A stretch of 21,040 bases of DNA from JACRAO01 sp964490895 (GCA_964490895.1 CAZBEI010000051.1:1-21040); one strand, 5' to 3'; numbered from the stretch's first letter, positions 1-7,398 are shown. The notes: a model not told the origin generated them from the letters alone. Numbers and translations are program-made.

Positions 1-248
1 AAAAATCTCTGTTTTTATTCTTGTGCTCAAGAAAACAGCCTTGTCCATGTGGCCTATAAACCACTCCTATGGATAAATACGGGGGGTTTCAGAATGTGGA
101 AAATCCGGTGTTTCATCCCCTGTTAGGCTCGAAAACTAGGCCAAAATTCGTCAACCTACGACCATATGCGAAAAACGAAATATGTGTGTTGACACTACAG
201 ACAATAGTCTCTGAAACGACCCCTTTTGTAACGCCGGTGTAACGGGCC
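1..248. other. Intergenic stretch with no identifiable gene
   Basis: I see no convincing coding sequence here. The open frame that enters from the tRNA on the minus strand has no family features and overlaps the tRNA and its terminator. Small inverted repeats are visible, for example GTTTCAGA at 88-95 against TCTGAAAC at 211-218, and AGAC/GTCT near 201-212, but they do not assemble into a structured RNA I recognise. A minus-strand ATG at 46-48 opens a frame of 16 codons that runs off the left edge behind a weak AGG. That is too short to judge. Confidence 0.4.
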
Positions 249-275
249 AAAAAAAAAGCCGCGCAAATACGCAGC
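249..275 (-). terminator. Rho-independent terminator of the tRNA-Pro gene
   Basis: Read on the minus strand, GCTGCGT (275-269) pairs with GCGCGGC (264-258). This gives a 7-bp stem including two G-U pairs and a 4-nt loop, followed directly by nine T residues (257-249). It lies about 55 nt beyond the 3' end of the tRNA, in the right orientation and with nothing between them, so it most likely ends the tRNA transcript. Confidence 0.72.
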
Positions 276-329
276 CAACTCAATCCGAAAAAACAAAAAA
301 TCCCTATTATTACAAAACCTTCGAAAGTT

Positions 330-404
330 TCGGGGTGACTGGATTCGAACCAGCGGCCCCTTGCTCCCAAAGCAAGTGCGCTAGCCAGGCTGCGCTACAC
401 CCCG
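330..404 (-). tRNA. tRNA-Pro (anticodon UGG)
   Basis: The minus strand folds as a complete 75-nt tRNA. The acceptor stem is CGGGGTG (404-398) against CACCCCG (337-331), with discriminator A at 330. The D-arm contains AGCGCAGCCTGGCTAGCGC, the anticodon stem is CTTGC/GCAAG around loop TTTGGGA (anticodon TGG), and the T-arm carries GGTTCGAATCC. The CCA end is not encoded: AAC follows the discriminator base. The anticodon reads CCN proline codons, mainly CCA and CCG. It appears to be a single-gene unit, with a candidate promoter at 418-446 and a terminator at 249-275. Confidence 0.96.
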
Positions 405-417
405 ATTTTTGAAGGCA

Positions 418-446
418 CTTTAAACTAGTTTCTGGGTTTCTGCCAA
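418..446 (-). promoter_or_regulatory. Candidate sigma70-type promoter for tRNA-Pro
   Basis: On the minus strand TTGGCA (446-441) is followed by a 17-nt spacer and TTAAAG (423-418). The -35 is close to consensus and the -10 is weak. The predicted start would fall a few bases upstream of the tRNA 5' end at 404. Position and spacing are good, box match is moderate. Confidence 0.4.
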
Positions 447-491
447 CTATTCTATACACTAGCGAGAGAGTCAGGCGATGTCAAAATTTGT

Positions 492-800
492 ATGGAATCT
501 CTCTTCAAAGGCTTTTATACTTACTTAATGGCTACCCTAGATAAAGAAAAATATTTTAAAATTTATCAAACTCAGGGACTTACCGCAGCGCTGACCGCGC
601 TGCATCACGAAAAAGAGTCTTTAGAACAACAAACCTTTGAGGGTCCCAAAGGTTATTCGAGAGAGCTTTGGGATTACCTTGAGGAAGTGAGAGAGTTTTC
701 TAGAGAATTGTGGGGACTTGGCTTAAAAGAAGGTTATCCCACTCAGACTCGAAATCCTTTTATTGAAAATGGGCCTACAGATCCGCTCTGGAATCCATGA
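492..800 (+). CDS. Small unknown protein, 102 aa
   Basis: I do not recognise a family. The protein is soluble-looking, charged and probably mostly helical, rich in Glu/Lys with several aromatic residues. Visible landmarks are FEGPKGY near residue 49 and the repeated SREL(W) motif (SRELWDYLEEVREF followed by SRELWGLG). There is no signal peptide or membrane segment. Its stop overlaps the ATG of the following cupin gene as ATGA, so the two are probably translationally coupled and functionally linked. The start is uncertain: ATG at 492 has no good ribosome site, and an in-frame ATG at 528 is also possible. An ATG at 478 is out of frame and closes after 16 codons. Confidence 0.7.
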   Translation: MESLFKGFYTYLMATLDKEKYFKIYQTQGLTAALTALHHEKESLEQQTFEGPKGYSRELWDYLEEVREFSRELWGLGLKEGYPTQTRNPFIENGPTDPLWNP

Positions 801-1132
801 AAGAAGCCAAGCCTCAAGTTAAAGTCGTTTTGAAAGAAAAAGAGGAGCCCCCCCCTACTCAACAGGAGGCAGAAGCCAGGCTTCACCAAGAAGGCTACGA
901 AGTTTTTTGTTGGATGGATGTGCCAGGGGTTGTTTACCCCAGACATCACCATGTCGAAGATGAGTGCCTGTGGGTTATAGATGGGGAGATCAGCTTTCGA
1001 GTGGAGGGTAAAACCTTTTTGCTCGAGGCAGGGGATCGAATTTATTTGCCCTCAGATACTTCTCACACCGCAGAAGCCTCTAAAGCAAAGCCAGTGACTT
1101 ACCTTGTGGGCCGAAAGACTGATACCGTTTGA
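797..1132 (+). CDS. Single-domain cupin protein, 111 aa
   Basis: Small metal-binding beta-barrel of the cupin superfamily. Cupin motif 1 is visible as HHHVEDECLWVIDG: two His, a Glu four residues later, and the closing Gly at the expected spacing. Motif 2 is GDRIYLPSDTSHTA, supplying the third His. All four usual metal ligands (His, His, Glu, His) are present. The N-terminal ~40 residues are charged and lie outside the barrel. Cupins of this size act as sensors, isomerases or dioxygenases, and the sequence does not say which. It is coupled by ATGA to the unknown gene upstream. Its last 34 bases run antisense into the 3' end of the convergent RDD gene. Confidence 0.85.
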   Translation: MKEAKPQVKVVLKEKEEPPPTQQEAEARLHQEGYEVFCWMDVPGVVYPRHHHVEDECLWVIDGEISFRVEGKTFLLEAGDRIYLPSDTSHTAEASKAKPVTYLVGRKTDTV

Positions 1133-1611
1133 GCCAAGAGCTCGTGCAGGGTTTGTTTCCTGGGGTGAAAAGCCGCCATCGTAAATCCAGCACACAGAGG
1201 CAGATAAGATAATCCATATGCGAAAAAGCGAATCATCGACTGCTTCAAAGAAATGGGACCCAAAGTTTCGGCATCGACCACGTAGATAGAGAGTGGTTTT
1301 TTGCCTAGGGTTGTTCCCCACTTGAGGTGTCCGTAGATAAAATAAGGAAAGGCGATGCAAAAGTAAATTCCGACATTTAAAACTTGGACAAAAAAGGGAT
1401 TAAAAGCATTGTCAAATGGAACCATAGATTCGCCATTGTTTTTTTGATACAGACATAAAAAAAGATGAAAAACCCTCAAAACTCCAACTTGAATCACCCA
1501 TGCTGCGCCAGTCAAGAGCAAGCTATCTAATACATCCGCCACTAATCTTACCCAGAATCCGGCATAGGGGGGAGGGGTCTCTAGAGTTGTCTGGAGTTCT
1601 TCAGTTGCCAT
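1099..1611 (-). CDS. RDD-family integral membrane protein, 170 aa
   Basis: The RDD signature is visible: WVRLVADVLDSLLL near residue 20 gives the Arg...Asp...Asp pattern that opens the first membrane helix. A second membrane segment lies near residues 75-95. The cytoplasmic loop GTTLGKKPLSIYVVD is typical of the family, and a third hydrophobic region follows. The C-terminal Arg-rich HPRKQTLHELLAQT is also typical. The function of RDD proteins is generally unknown; some have been linked to ion or Na+/H+ transport. It is the last gene of the minus-strand operon, starting 31 nt inside the end of the EamA gene with no clear ribosome site, so translation is probably coupled. Its 3' end overlaps the convergent cupin gene. 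Confidence 0.82.
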   Translation of the reverse strand: MATEELQTTLETPPPYAGFWVRLVADVLDSLLLTGAAWVIQVGVLRVFHLFLCLYQKNNGESMVPFDNAFNPFFVQVLNVGIYFCIAFPYFIYGHLKWGTTLGKKPLSIYVVDAETLGPISLKQSMIRFFAYGLSYLPLCAGFTMAAFHPRKQTLHELLAQTVSVFRPTR

Positions 1612-2540
1612 ATTTTTTTGAGTGGGTTGAAAATAAAATTAAACGGGCCTTCTTTTGCAATCGACAAAAGCAGGCCTAAGAAAATAAGCAAGCTTGCTAA
1701 AATAGTCCTCAAAGTAATGATTTCCTGAAACCACATCCATGCAAATGTGCTTGCTACAACGGGTTGCAAATAAATAAAGATCGCCACATGTGTGGATTTG
1801 GCATGGGCCAGAGCCCAGAAGTTTAAAAAATAAGTGGCTAAGGTTGCTCCCAGGATCGCAAAAATGACAGCTTTCCAAAGAGATGCAGTCATGAGTGGCA
1901 TTACAAAATGAGACCAGTCTGGAATAGCGAGAATCGTTAAGCCTATGCTTCCATAAATAAAAAGCCAGGTAGTTGTCCAAACGGGATCATATTTTGTTAG
2001 AAAATTCTTGCTGTACGAAAGAAAAAGTCCATAACTTAGGCAATTGACAATCGTGAGCAAATCTCCAAAAAGAGTGGTGTCGGAGAGTGAAAACTCCTCT
2101 ATTTTTCGGATCACCAAGACTCCGGCAAATGCAGAGATAAATCCAAAAACTCTCCGTGCAGTCATGGGTTCTTGTTTTCTGAGTGTGACAATCAAAAGGG
2201 TAAAAATCGGAATCAAAGTATTCAAAATGGCACTGTTGGTAGAGGTGGTATATTTTAAGCCCACTAAAAATGTCGCTTGGTTAATGATGGTACCCAAGAG
2301 CGCATAAATAATCATGGGACCAAAAAAATGGATATCCGCCTTTGGGTGTTTTCTACCGCTTAGGCAAGCAAAACCGAGCATGACCAAAGAAGAAATAATA
2401 ATCCTCACGCTCGACCAAAGCAGGGGTGGAAAAGAGCCTACAACTATCTTTGAGACCACGTAGTTGATTCCAAATAAAATCTGAATGGTGATTAGCGCGA
2501 TAAAAATGAGAGTCGACGAAGGTGCAGCTTTTTGATCCAT
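1581..2540 (-). CDS. EamA/DMT-superfamily transporter, about 319 aa
   Basis: Inner-membrane transporter of the drug/metabolite (10-TMS) superfamily, usually exporters of amino acids or metabolites. Hydrophobic helices fill the whole chain, and the two EamA repeats are recognisable. Repeat one has FGINYVVSKIVVGSFPPLLWSS and LKYTTSTNSAILNTLIPIF. Repeat two has the GATLATYFLNFWALAHAKST region and YLQPVVASTFAW. I place the start at ATG 2540, which has GGG six bases upstream. A TTG at 2582 would add 14 residues and overlap the upstream stop as TTGA, but its ribosome site is too close. It sits fourth in the envelope operon. The substrate cannot be inferred. Confidence 0.85.
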   Translation of the reverse strand: MDQKAAPSSTLIFIALITIQILFGINYVVSKIVVGSFPPLLWSSVRIIISSLVMLGFACLSGRKHPKADIHFFGPMIIYALLGTIINQATFLVGLKYTTSTNSAILNTLIPIFTLLIVTLRKQEPMTARRVFGFISAFAGVLVIRKIEEFSLSDTTLFGDLLTIVNCLSYGLFLSYSKNFLTKYDPVWTTTWLFIYGSIGLTILAIPDWSHFVMPLMTASLWKAVIFAILGATLATYFLNFWALAHAKSTHVAIFIYLQPVVASTFAWMWFQEIITLRTILASLLIFLGLLLSIAKEGPFNFIFNPLKKIWQLKNSRQL

Positions 2541-2578
2541 GATATTCCCATCATGATCACCTGCATTTGTAGGTTGTG

Positions 2579-3595
2579 TCAATCTCCCTTTGTTTCTGGT
2601 GAGTTAAATTTAGCGACCCCAGATCTGGGTTCGCAAGATTTGTATGCAGCGCAGTATTTTGAATTGGTTTTACGAACGAAATCTCCGCTAAAATAAACTC
2701 GGCCATCTTTGTCGGTTTGCTGATAATTGACTCGAAGTATTTTGAAGCTATAAGTTTCTTTTTCAGCTTTTGTATTGGGTTCATCTTTTTTAATCGAATC
2801 TAAAATAACGACTTCAAACTCAAAAACCCCTCCATAGGGTTGATAAGAGACATTGCGGATGGTGTTTTTTTCTGTCGAAAAACTGTTAGGTGCTTCGTCT
2901 TCTCGGTATTTCCAGTTATTGAGAGTGACTTTTATTGAGCCATCGAGTTGAAATGTAAAATTGAGAGAACTGGGTGGTTGTGAACAAGGCTCCGCATTTT
3001 CTCCAATTTTTATGCTTACTTCGTTTAGTTGTTTGCTTAAGTCTTCGTCTTTTTGAGTCAGTTCAATAAACTCTTTTCTCAGTTTTTTCTCTTCTTTTAA
3101 AGATTCTATCTCTCGGTTTAGTTCGTCAATTTCGTTTTGAGTATGGAGTTCCGAACGTGATTTTTCTTTTTCCTGGATGTCTGTGTCAATTTCTGAAATC
3201 CGTGCTTCTTGAGATTCGGGTGGCTCTGGTAAATTTAAATCATAGTCATCGATCTTGGTTTGAAGGTCATGGAGTGGACCTTTGAGCGCCTTGGCAGCGG
3301 CGTCTAACTTTTCTTTCTTTTTAGCTGCTTTTAAAACTTCGCCCACTTGTTCACCTGTAAAATTTTCTTTTAAAAGCAAAATCGTGTTTTCTTTTAGGCT
3401 GAATAAAATAGGACCTTTACTTTCCTTATCTTTGGCGTAACTGTCGGGCGGAAAAGTCCTCACTTCGGGTATTTTAGGCCTAGTTTCGCTAGAATCTCTG
3501 GGTGCATTTACTGGCACAGCGTTACATCCTAAGACAAACCCTAGAGTAAAAAAGACCCCCAAAACCCCGATTTCCTTTTTATATTGAGACTGCAT
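2579..3595 (-). CDS. Coiled-coil lipoprotein of unknown function, 338 aa
   Basis: Lipoprotein signal peptide with lipobox VLGC, so the mature protein begins at Cys24 and should be membrane-anchored. Residues ~130-198 are a strongly charged heptad-like coiled coil (IDELNREIESLKEEKKLRKE region). The C-terminal ~130 residues look beta-rich (FTFQLDGSIKVTLNNW, VFEFEVVILDSIK, YSFKILRVNY). Cys residues at 204, near 314 and near 320 are candidates for disulfides. The start is firm: AAGGGGG lies five bases before ATG. It follows the outer-membrane barrel gene by 22 nt in the same operon, so a role as a periplasmic or outer-membrane partner of that barrel is plausible but inferred. No family recognised. 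Confidence 0.8.
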   Translation of the reverse strand: MQSQYKKEIGVLGVFFTLGFVLGCNAVPVNAPRDSSETRPKIPEVRTFPPDSYAKDKESKGPILFSLKENTILLLKENFTGEQVGEVLKAAKKKEKLDAAAKALKGPLHDLQTKIDDYDLNLPEPPESQEARISEIDTDIQEKEKSRSELHTQNEIDELNREIESLKEEKKLRKEFIELTQKDEDLSKQLNEVSIKIGENAEPCSQPPSSLNFTFQLDGSIKVTLNNWKYREDEAPNSFSTEKNTIRNVSYQPYGGVFEFEVVILDSIKKDEPNTKAEKETYSFKILRVNYQQTDKDGRVYFSGDFVRKTNSKYCAAYKSCEPRSGVAKFNSPETKGD

Positions 3596-3617
3596 AATTC
3601 CCCCTTAAAAAATACCC

Positions 3618-4901
3618 TTAAAAGAATAAAACGATTTCCCCCATCCAAACGTCATTTCGAGTGACATTTCGGCCAGCAAGCGCATGGCTGTAGGTCAAAT
3701 GCGCTTGGAGTGGAATCACAAAACGATTTTGTTTGAACCACTCCACAGTCGAAAATTCTGCCATGAGTGTTGTTGCATGCAAGGTTTGAGAGGGCGAGTC
3801 TCCCTCTAACAAACGGTAGCGATAGGCTTCTAAATTTCCGTCATTATAAGTTGTTTTGGATATAAATTGAACCCCATATCCAACTCCAAGACTCATTCCC
3901 AAACGGGCATACTTGTAATTGAGCGAGGATCCGGCGGCTATTTGGTGAGCGAGATTTCTTTTGAGTTCTTCTTTGTCGGACGAAAGCGAACTCTCAAGTG
4001 TCGGGATCCTTTTGGACATTTTATTTGGCAAAAGTGCTGTGTAGCCTCCGTAGGTATTGAGCCAAAGTGGATCTAAAAAATAGTGATCTAAAATCAGGGC
4101 CACGCCCAATTGGTACCGTGCGTCTCCGGTGGGCACATCCAAAGCCTTGTCGGCATTTGGCCCTCGCCCTGTTGGAAGGGTGAGGTCATTTTTTAAAGTC
4201 AAAACATTGCTTTCATTTTTTGTGAACTGATATTTGGAAACTAATTTTATGTCCCCCACAGACTGAATGGTTTGATGAGTGGGGATGGGCTCGTAGCCGA
4301 GCGCGAGCAGTTTGTTTTGGGTGGCATCACTGAGCTGTGTTTTGACTCGGTTGCACTTAATAGGATCACTGGCGCAAAGTGCATCGTAAAATTTTTGAGC
4401 ATTATTGGGTGTAGTGACAAATCCGGTGTCTGCATTTACTTCGATTTTTAAAACCGGCACTGCAAGAGCTAAAGTGAGACGATCTGTTACCCCGTAGGCA
4501 AGAACTGGGACTTTTGCATTGACATAGGTGCTCACTTTTCCGGTTGTAAATCCAGGGCCATCATTTTGCCAGTCATTAATTCCATTAGCTTTGAGTAAGC
4601 CCATGAGCTTGGCCTGGTCTTGTTTCGAATTTTGTGGCGAAAAAATCAGCGCATTCCAAGAAACTCCTTTATTGAGTTTGCTCCCAAGTTCTTGCTCGGC
4701 TCCCACTCCGTCCCAGCGAGAGTCAATTGACATAAAGAGATTTTTAAAGCGTGGATTTCGGACTCCTTTGGGAAGCACTTGCGTGGTTTCAAGCTCCATC
4801 GGAGCCTTGAGGTCGGCCGCAAAGGCTAACCCCCAGGCTCCCCCATAGGCTCCAATGGCAAAAAGAATTCCAAAAAAACGAATTCTTTTTTGAGAGTTCA
4901 T
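3618..4901 (-). CDS. Outer-membrane beta-barrel protein, 427 aa
   Basis: Sec signal peptide with cleavage expected after AFA near residue 28. The body is dominated by alternating amphipathic strands with Gly and aromatic residues, for example YGVTDRLTLALAVPVLKIEV and YARLGMSLGVGYGVQF. The chain ends in EIVLFF, and a terminal Phe is the usual barrel-insertion signal. It resembles transporter or meta-pathway-type barrels (PF13557-like), but that match is tentative. I chose ATG 4901 over ATG 4913: GGAGA lies six bases upstream of 4901, and 4901 overlaps the preceding stop as ATGA, while 4913 has no ribosome site. It is probably the pore partner of the periplasmic and lipoprotein products on either side. 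Confidence 0.8.
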   Translation of the reverse strand: MNSQKRIRFFGILFAIGAYGGAWGLAFAADLKAPMELETTQVLPKGVRNPRFKNLFMSIDSRWDGVGAEQELGSKLNKGVSWNALIFSPQNSKQDQAKLMGLLKANGINDWQNDGPGFTTGKVSTYVNAKVPVLAYGVTDRLTLALAVPVLKIEVNADTGFVTTPNNAQKFYDALCASDPIKCNRVKTQLSDATQNKLLALGYEPIPTHQTIQSVGDIKLVSKYQFTKNESNVLTLKNDLTLPTGRGPNADKALDVPTGDARYQLGVALILDHYFLDPLWLNTYGGYTALLPNKMSKRIPTLESSLSSDKEELKRNLAHQIAAGSSLNYKYARLGMSLGVGYGVQFISKTTYNDGNLEAYRYRLLEGDSPSQTLHATTLMAEFSTVEWFKQNRFVIPLQAHLTYSHALAGRNVTRNDVWMGEIVLFF

Positions 4902-5782
4902 GGATTTCTCCATGCTTTGGCTGTTTCTTGTGCTTCGAGGCTTTCAGGCAAGCGCAGAGGTGTAAAGTCACTTTCTTTCTTTTGAATGAGTGCATCCAAA
5001 ACCTGGTTCGCTTCTGCGTCTTGCTCGGCATATCTCAAGGCTTGAACGTAATAAATGGCATTGGCTCCATAACCTGAGCCATTGTCATTGGATTCTTTAA
5101 GAAGTAGAAGCGCGTCTTCGACTGTGCTTGAGCCAATGTGGTTTTTGGCAAGGTTCAAGGTGAGCATGCCTTTCATCCGCACGGGTCCATAGCCGTCAAA
5201 AGTTCTTCCACTCACATCACGACCTTCTCCATCTTTAGCTTTTATGTTAAATGCTAGCGATTTATTAATATAAGAGTTTATTTTAGGTATATTGATGAGG
5301 GACATGGGATGGAGTGGTCCATTGGCTTGGCACCAACGCCCCAGACTAATAGAAGCATAATAATAGGCGTCAGCATATTTTGGAAAAAGCTTGATGGCAT
5401 CATCTGCTTTTTCTTGAGCCTTTTTGAAAGAGTCTTTTCGGTCTTGAGCGTCTTTTGGTTCCCATTTGTCTTGGTCAATGAGTCCATTGTCTGTGCCCAC
5501 ATGCGTGCCAATCCAATAGTTGATTTGCGCAGACACAAGTAAAACCTCGTATTTGAGCTCAGGCGTGTTTGTTTGATCTTCTAGCCCGGCAACTAGCTCA
5601 AGGGCTTGGTTGACTTTATCTCGCCCAGCCTCAGTTGGACTTCGTTGTGGTAATAACACAGCAATTTCGTCTAATTTTTTTGCCACTAGAGCGTCGTTTG
5701 CTAAGGCAAAACCAACTTGGACTAACGGTAGTGCAGCACAAAAAGCCATAACACCTCGAGTGAGGTTGCGTTGAATATTCAT
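4898..5782 (-). CDS. Periplasmic helical-repeat (TPR-like) protein, 294 aa
   Basis: First gene of the minus-strand operon. The N-terminus is a Sec signal peptide cleaving near ALA (residue 28). The mature part is helical with TPR-like spacing: LKYEVLLVSAQINYWIGTH, then a KAQEKADDAIKLFPKYADAYYYASISLG helix pair, and GANAIYYVQALRYAEQ near the end. A GYGPVRMKGMLTLNLA segment follows the central repeats. The pattern recalls the periplasmic T-component (TatT-type) helical proteins of TRAP systems, but no TRAP permease or solute-binding gene is nearby, so I do not assign that role. The start is well supported: GGGGG lies seven bases before ATG. It is ATGA-coupled to the outer-membrane barrel gene. 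Confidence 0.78.
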   Translation of the reverse strand: MNIQRNLTRGVMAFCAALPLVQVGFALANDALVAKKLDEIAVLLPQRSPTEAGRDKVNQALELVAGLEDQTNTPELKYEVLLVSAQINYWIGTHVGTDNGLIDQDKWEPKDAQDRKDSFKKAQEKADDAIKLFPKYADAYYYASISLGRWCQANGPLHPMSLINIPKINSYINKSLAFNIKAKDGEGRDVSGRTFDGYGPVRMKGMLTLNLAKNHIGSSTVEDALLLLKESNDNGSGYGANAIYYVQALRYAEQDAEANQVLDALIQKKESDFTPLRLPESLEAQETAKAWRNP

Positions 5783-5945
5783 TTTTTCCCCCTATAAATA
5801 ATAAGACCCTGTTCAAAAACAGATCTCGTAAGTTTTTCTCCCAAAATGTGAGACTTGTTTATTTATTTTTTTAGAATTTTTAAACCTGTCCCACGATTAC
5901 CCAGGCGCGTTATATCCATGGAATTTTTTGAGTGCAAGCTTTTTT

Positions 5946-5974
5946 TTGAATTTTTTTTTCTTTAAGTCTAGACT
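5946..5974 (+). promoter_or_regulatory. Candidate chrA promoter giving a leaderless transcript
   Basis: TTGAAT (5946-5951), a 17-nt spacer and TAGACT (5969-5974). Each box matches four of six consensus positions. A start site six or seven bases beyond the -10 would fall on the chrA ATG at 5980. No Shine-Dalgarno sequence is visible before that ATG, which agrees with a leaderless message. The T-rich spacer makes chance matches more likely. Confidence 0.35.
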
Positions 5975-5979
5975 GCCTT

Positions 5980-7119
5980 ATGCACATCAAGCGACTTAAG
6001 GAAATTGTCTTTGAATTCATGCGACTGGGAGTCTTAGGGTTTGGGGGACCTATTGCTGTCATTGCTATGATGGAAGAGGAGTTTTCACGCAAAAAAAAAT
6101 GGGTAAGCCGAGAAAAATTTTTAGAAACTTTCACTCTATGCAAAGTGTTGCCAGGTCCTACTGCGACACAGATGGCCATTTCTATTGGTCGGATTTATGA
6201 GGGGCGGTTGGGCGGAGTTTTGGCAGGAGTGAGTTTTATTTTGCCTGCATTTTTTTTAGTTTTGGGGATCAGTTATTTTTATTTGCAAAAATCGGTTTAT
6301 CAAAAATTTGCTTGTTTTTTGCCTGGGATGCAAGTGGGGGCGCTGGCTGTTATTTTTCAGTCTGTTTTACAGTTTTCTCGGCCGTATCAAAGAAAAATTA
6401 AAGCTTATGGAATTGCAGGAGTGAGTGGGCTTTTAGTTCTTTTTTTTCCTGCTTGGGAGCCCCTGATTATTTTAGGTGCAGGGTTGCTCGGAGTTTTGAT
6501 TTTAAAGCGTAAAAAATTAGTTTTAATAATGATGTTTGTTTTTGTCGGAGCTACGAGAGCTTTTGCTTCTGAGTTTTCTCGCGTGCTCCTGCCTGGAAAA
6601 GTTTTAATATCTTTATTTTGGGTTTGTTTTAAGGCAGGGGCTTTTGTCTTTGGAACAGGGCTTGCTATTGTGCCTGTTTTAGAGGCGGATGTGGTTCAAA
6701 ACTTTCACTGGCTCACACATTCTGAGTTTATGGATGCGCTTGCCATTGGTCAGATCACACCAGGGCCAGTGGTGATTGCAGCGACGTTTATTGGGTATAA
6801 GGTGGCTGGATTGTTGGGCGCTTGTGTGGCTACGTTTGCTATTTTTGCACCTTGTTTTTTTATTATTCTCGTTTTCATCCCATTGCTTAAAAGCCATTTT
6901 TTAGGAACAAAGGTGGGATCTCTTAAGCAGTTTTCAGAGTGGGCTATTCCCTCCGTGATTGGATGCATTTTAGGCGTGAGTGTACACTTGGCTGTGACTA
7001 CGTTGCATGCTCCCTCTTTTATTTGTCTTTTTATTTTATTATTCTTAGGTGGCCTTTTTTTCAAAATTCCGAGCTGGGCTGTGATTTTGGGGGCGGGGGT
7101 GGTGGGGGCAGGGTTATGA
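5980..7119 (+). CDS. chrA: Chromate transporter ChrA, two-domain form, 379 aa
   Basis: Inner-membrane protein of the CHR family, known to export chromate. Both homologous halves are present. The first has GFGGP (20-24) and LPGPTATQ (57-64). The second has KAGAFVFGTGLAIVPVLE (from 218) and ITPGPVVIAATFIGY (259-273). About ten hydrophobic helices are spread over the chain, and the length is normal for the long-chain form. It is divergent from the envelope operon and has no partner gene (no chrB-like regulator here). No ribosome-binding site precedes ATG 5980. Many chromosomal CHR proteins have not been tested for chromate, so substrate is by family only. The last bases overlap the antisense ATPase relic by 6 nt. 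Confidence 0.92.
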   Translation: MHIKRLKEIVFEFMRLGVLGFGGPIAVIAMMEEEFSRKKKWVSREKFLETFTLCKVLPGPTATQMAISIGRIYEGRLGGVLAGVSFILPAFFLVLGISYFYLQKSVYQKFACFLPGMQVGALAVIFQSVLQFSRPYQRKIKAYGIAGVSGLLVLFFPAWEPLIILGAGLLGVLILKRKKLVLIMMFVFVGATRAFASEFSRVLLPGKVLISLFWVCFKAGAFVFGTGLAIVPVLEADVVQNFHWLTHSEFMDALAIGQITPGPVVIAATFIGYKVAGLLGACVATFAIFAPCFFIILVFIPLLKSHFLGTKVGSLKQFSEWAIPSVIGCILGVSVHLAVTTLHAPSFICLFILLFLGGLFFKIPSWAVILGAGVVGAGL

Positions 7120-7296
7120 TCCTTCGAATTCATTTCCCCAGAGCAATTCAAGAAAGTTTTGGATCGGTAAAATCTCAATGCCATCCTCTGTTTTTCTAGA
7201 TTCTCTTTCCAAGCAGACAACGAGCTTGCGTTTTATCATGTTTTCTTCTGCTAAGGCACGAATGCCCTTTTGTAATTTGGTGGCATAACCACTATA
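7114..7296 (-). pseudogene. C-terminal relic of a DUF4143-type AAA ATPase
   Basis: Reading the minus strand from 7296 to the TAA at 7114-7116 gives 60 codons that end a protein of a familiar type. Visible pieces are GIRALAEENMIKRKLVV, then RKTEDGIEILP and FLELLWGNEF. In the AAA-family ATPases with a C-terminal DUF4143 domain, the chain typically closes with a KTEDGIE-P-FL-LW-E pattern like this. Upstream in frame lies TAA (7297-7299), then no further similarity, so the ATPase core, Walker motifs and start are gone. The only internal Met is at codon 20. I read it as a gene remnant left beside the toxin-antitoxin module. It is recognised from memory of the family, not by a search. Confidence 0.62.
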
Positions 7297-7323
7297 TTAT
7301 ATCTAATACAGTGGTAGTGCCAC
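7280..7323. repeat. Imperfect inverted repeat, 14-bp arms
   Basis: GTGGCATAACCACT (7280-7293) and AGTGGTAGTGCCAC (7310-7323) are inverted copies with two mismatches around a 16-nt AT-rich centre. Each arm is itself partly palindromic (GTGG...CCAC). The left arm lies inside the ATPase relic, and the relic's frame closes in the loop. It may be a regulator-binding site for the downstream module, whose AT-rich loop contains TATTAT. Alternatively it may be a recombination junction left when the ATPase gene was lost. Confidence 0.6.
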
Positions 7324-7333
7324 GGAATAAGTT

Positions 7334-7377
7334 GATGTCATGTTTTGTCGTATTTTTAATTGACAAAACATGACATC
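7334..7377. promoter_or_regulatory. Perfect 16-bp inverted repeat, probable operator of the DUF4258/DUF2283 module
   Basis: GATGTCATGTTTTGTC (7334-7349) and its exact inverted copy GACAAAACATGACATC (7362-7377) are separated by 12 nt. The right arm overlaps a consensus -35, TTGACA (7360-7365). A weak -10, TAAATT (7383-7388), follows at 17-nt spacing. The repeat ends 21 nt before the toxin start codon. The last gene of the pair carries a helix-turn-helix domain, so autorepression at this site is the natural reading. That TTGACA promoter would leave almost no leader, so transcription may instead start further upstream. Confidence 0.65.
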
Positions 7378-7398
7378 TGGTTTAAATTGAAGGATGAG

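Noticed and set aside
1..48. Minus-strand ATG with 16 codons running off the left edge
   Set aside because: Too short, with only a weak AGG as ribosome site; cannot be judged from this window.
113..370. 85-codon minus-strand frame
   Set aside because: It begins inside the tRNA-Pro gene, crosses its terminator and has no family features.
1..404. tRNA-Pro as an integration site for a mobile element
   Set aside because: I found no duplicate of the tRNA 3' end and no integrase in the window.
4898..5782. TRAP-transporter T-component (TatT) assignment
   Set aside because: Helical-repeat pattern is suggestive, but no TRAP permease or solute-binding protein is nearby and I cannot verify the family.
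6750..7220. 156-codon minus-strand frame across the chrA 3' end
   Set aside because: Shadow of chrA. The DUF4143-like relic is in a different frame of the same strand.
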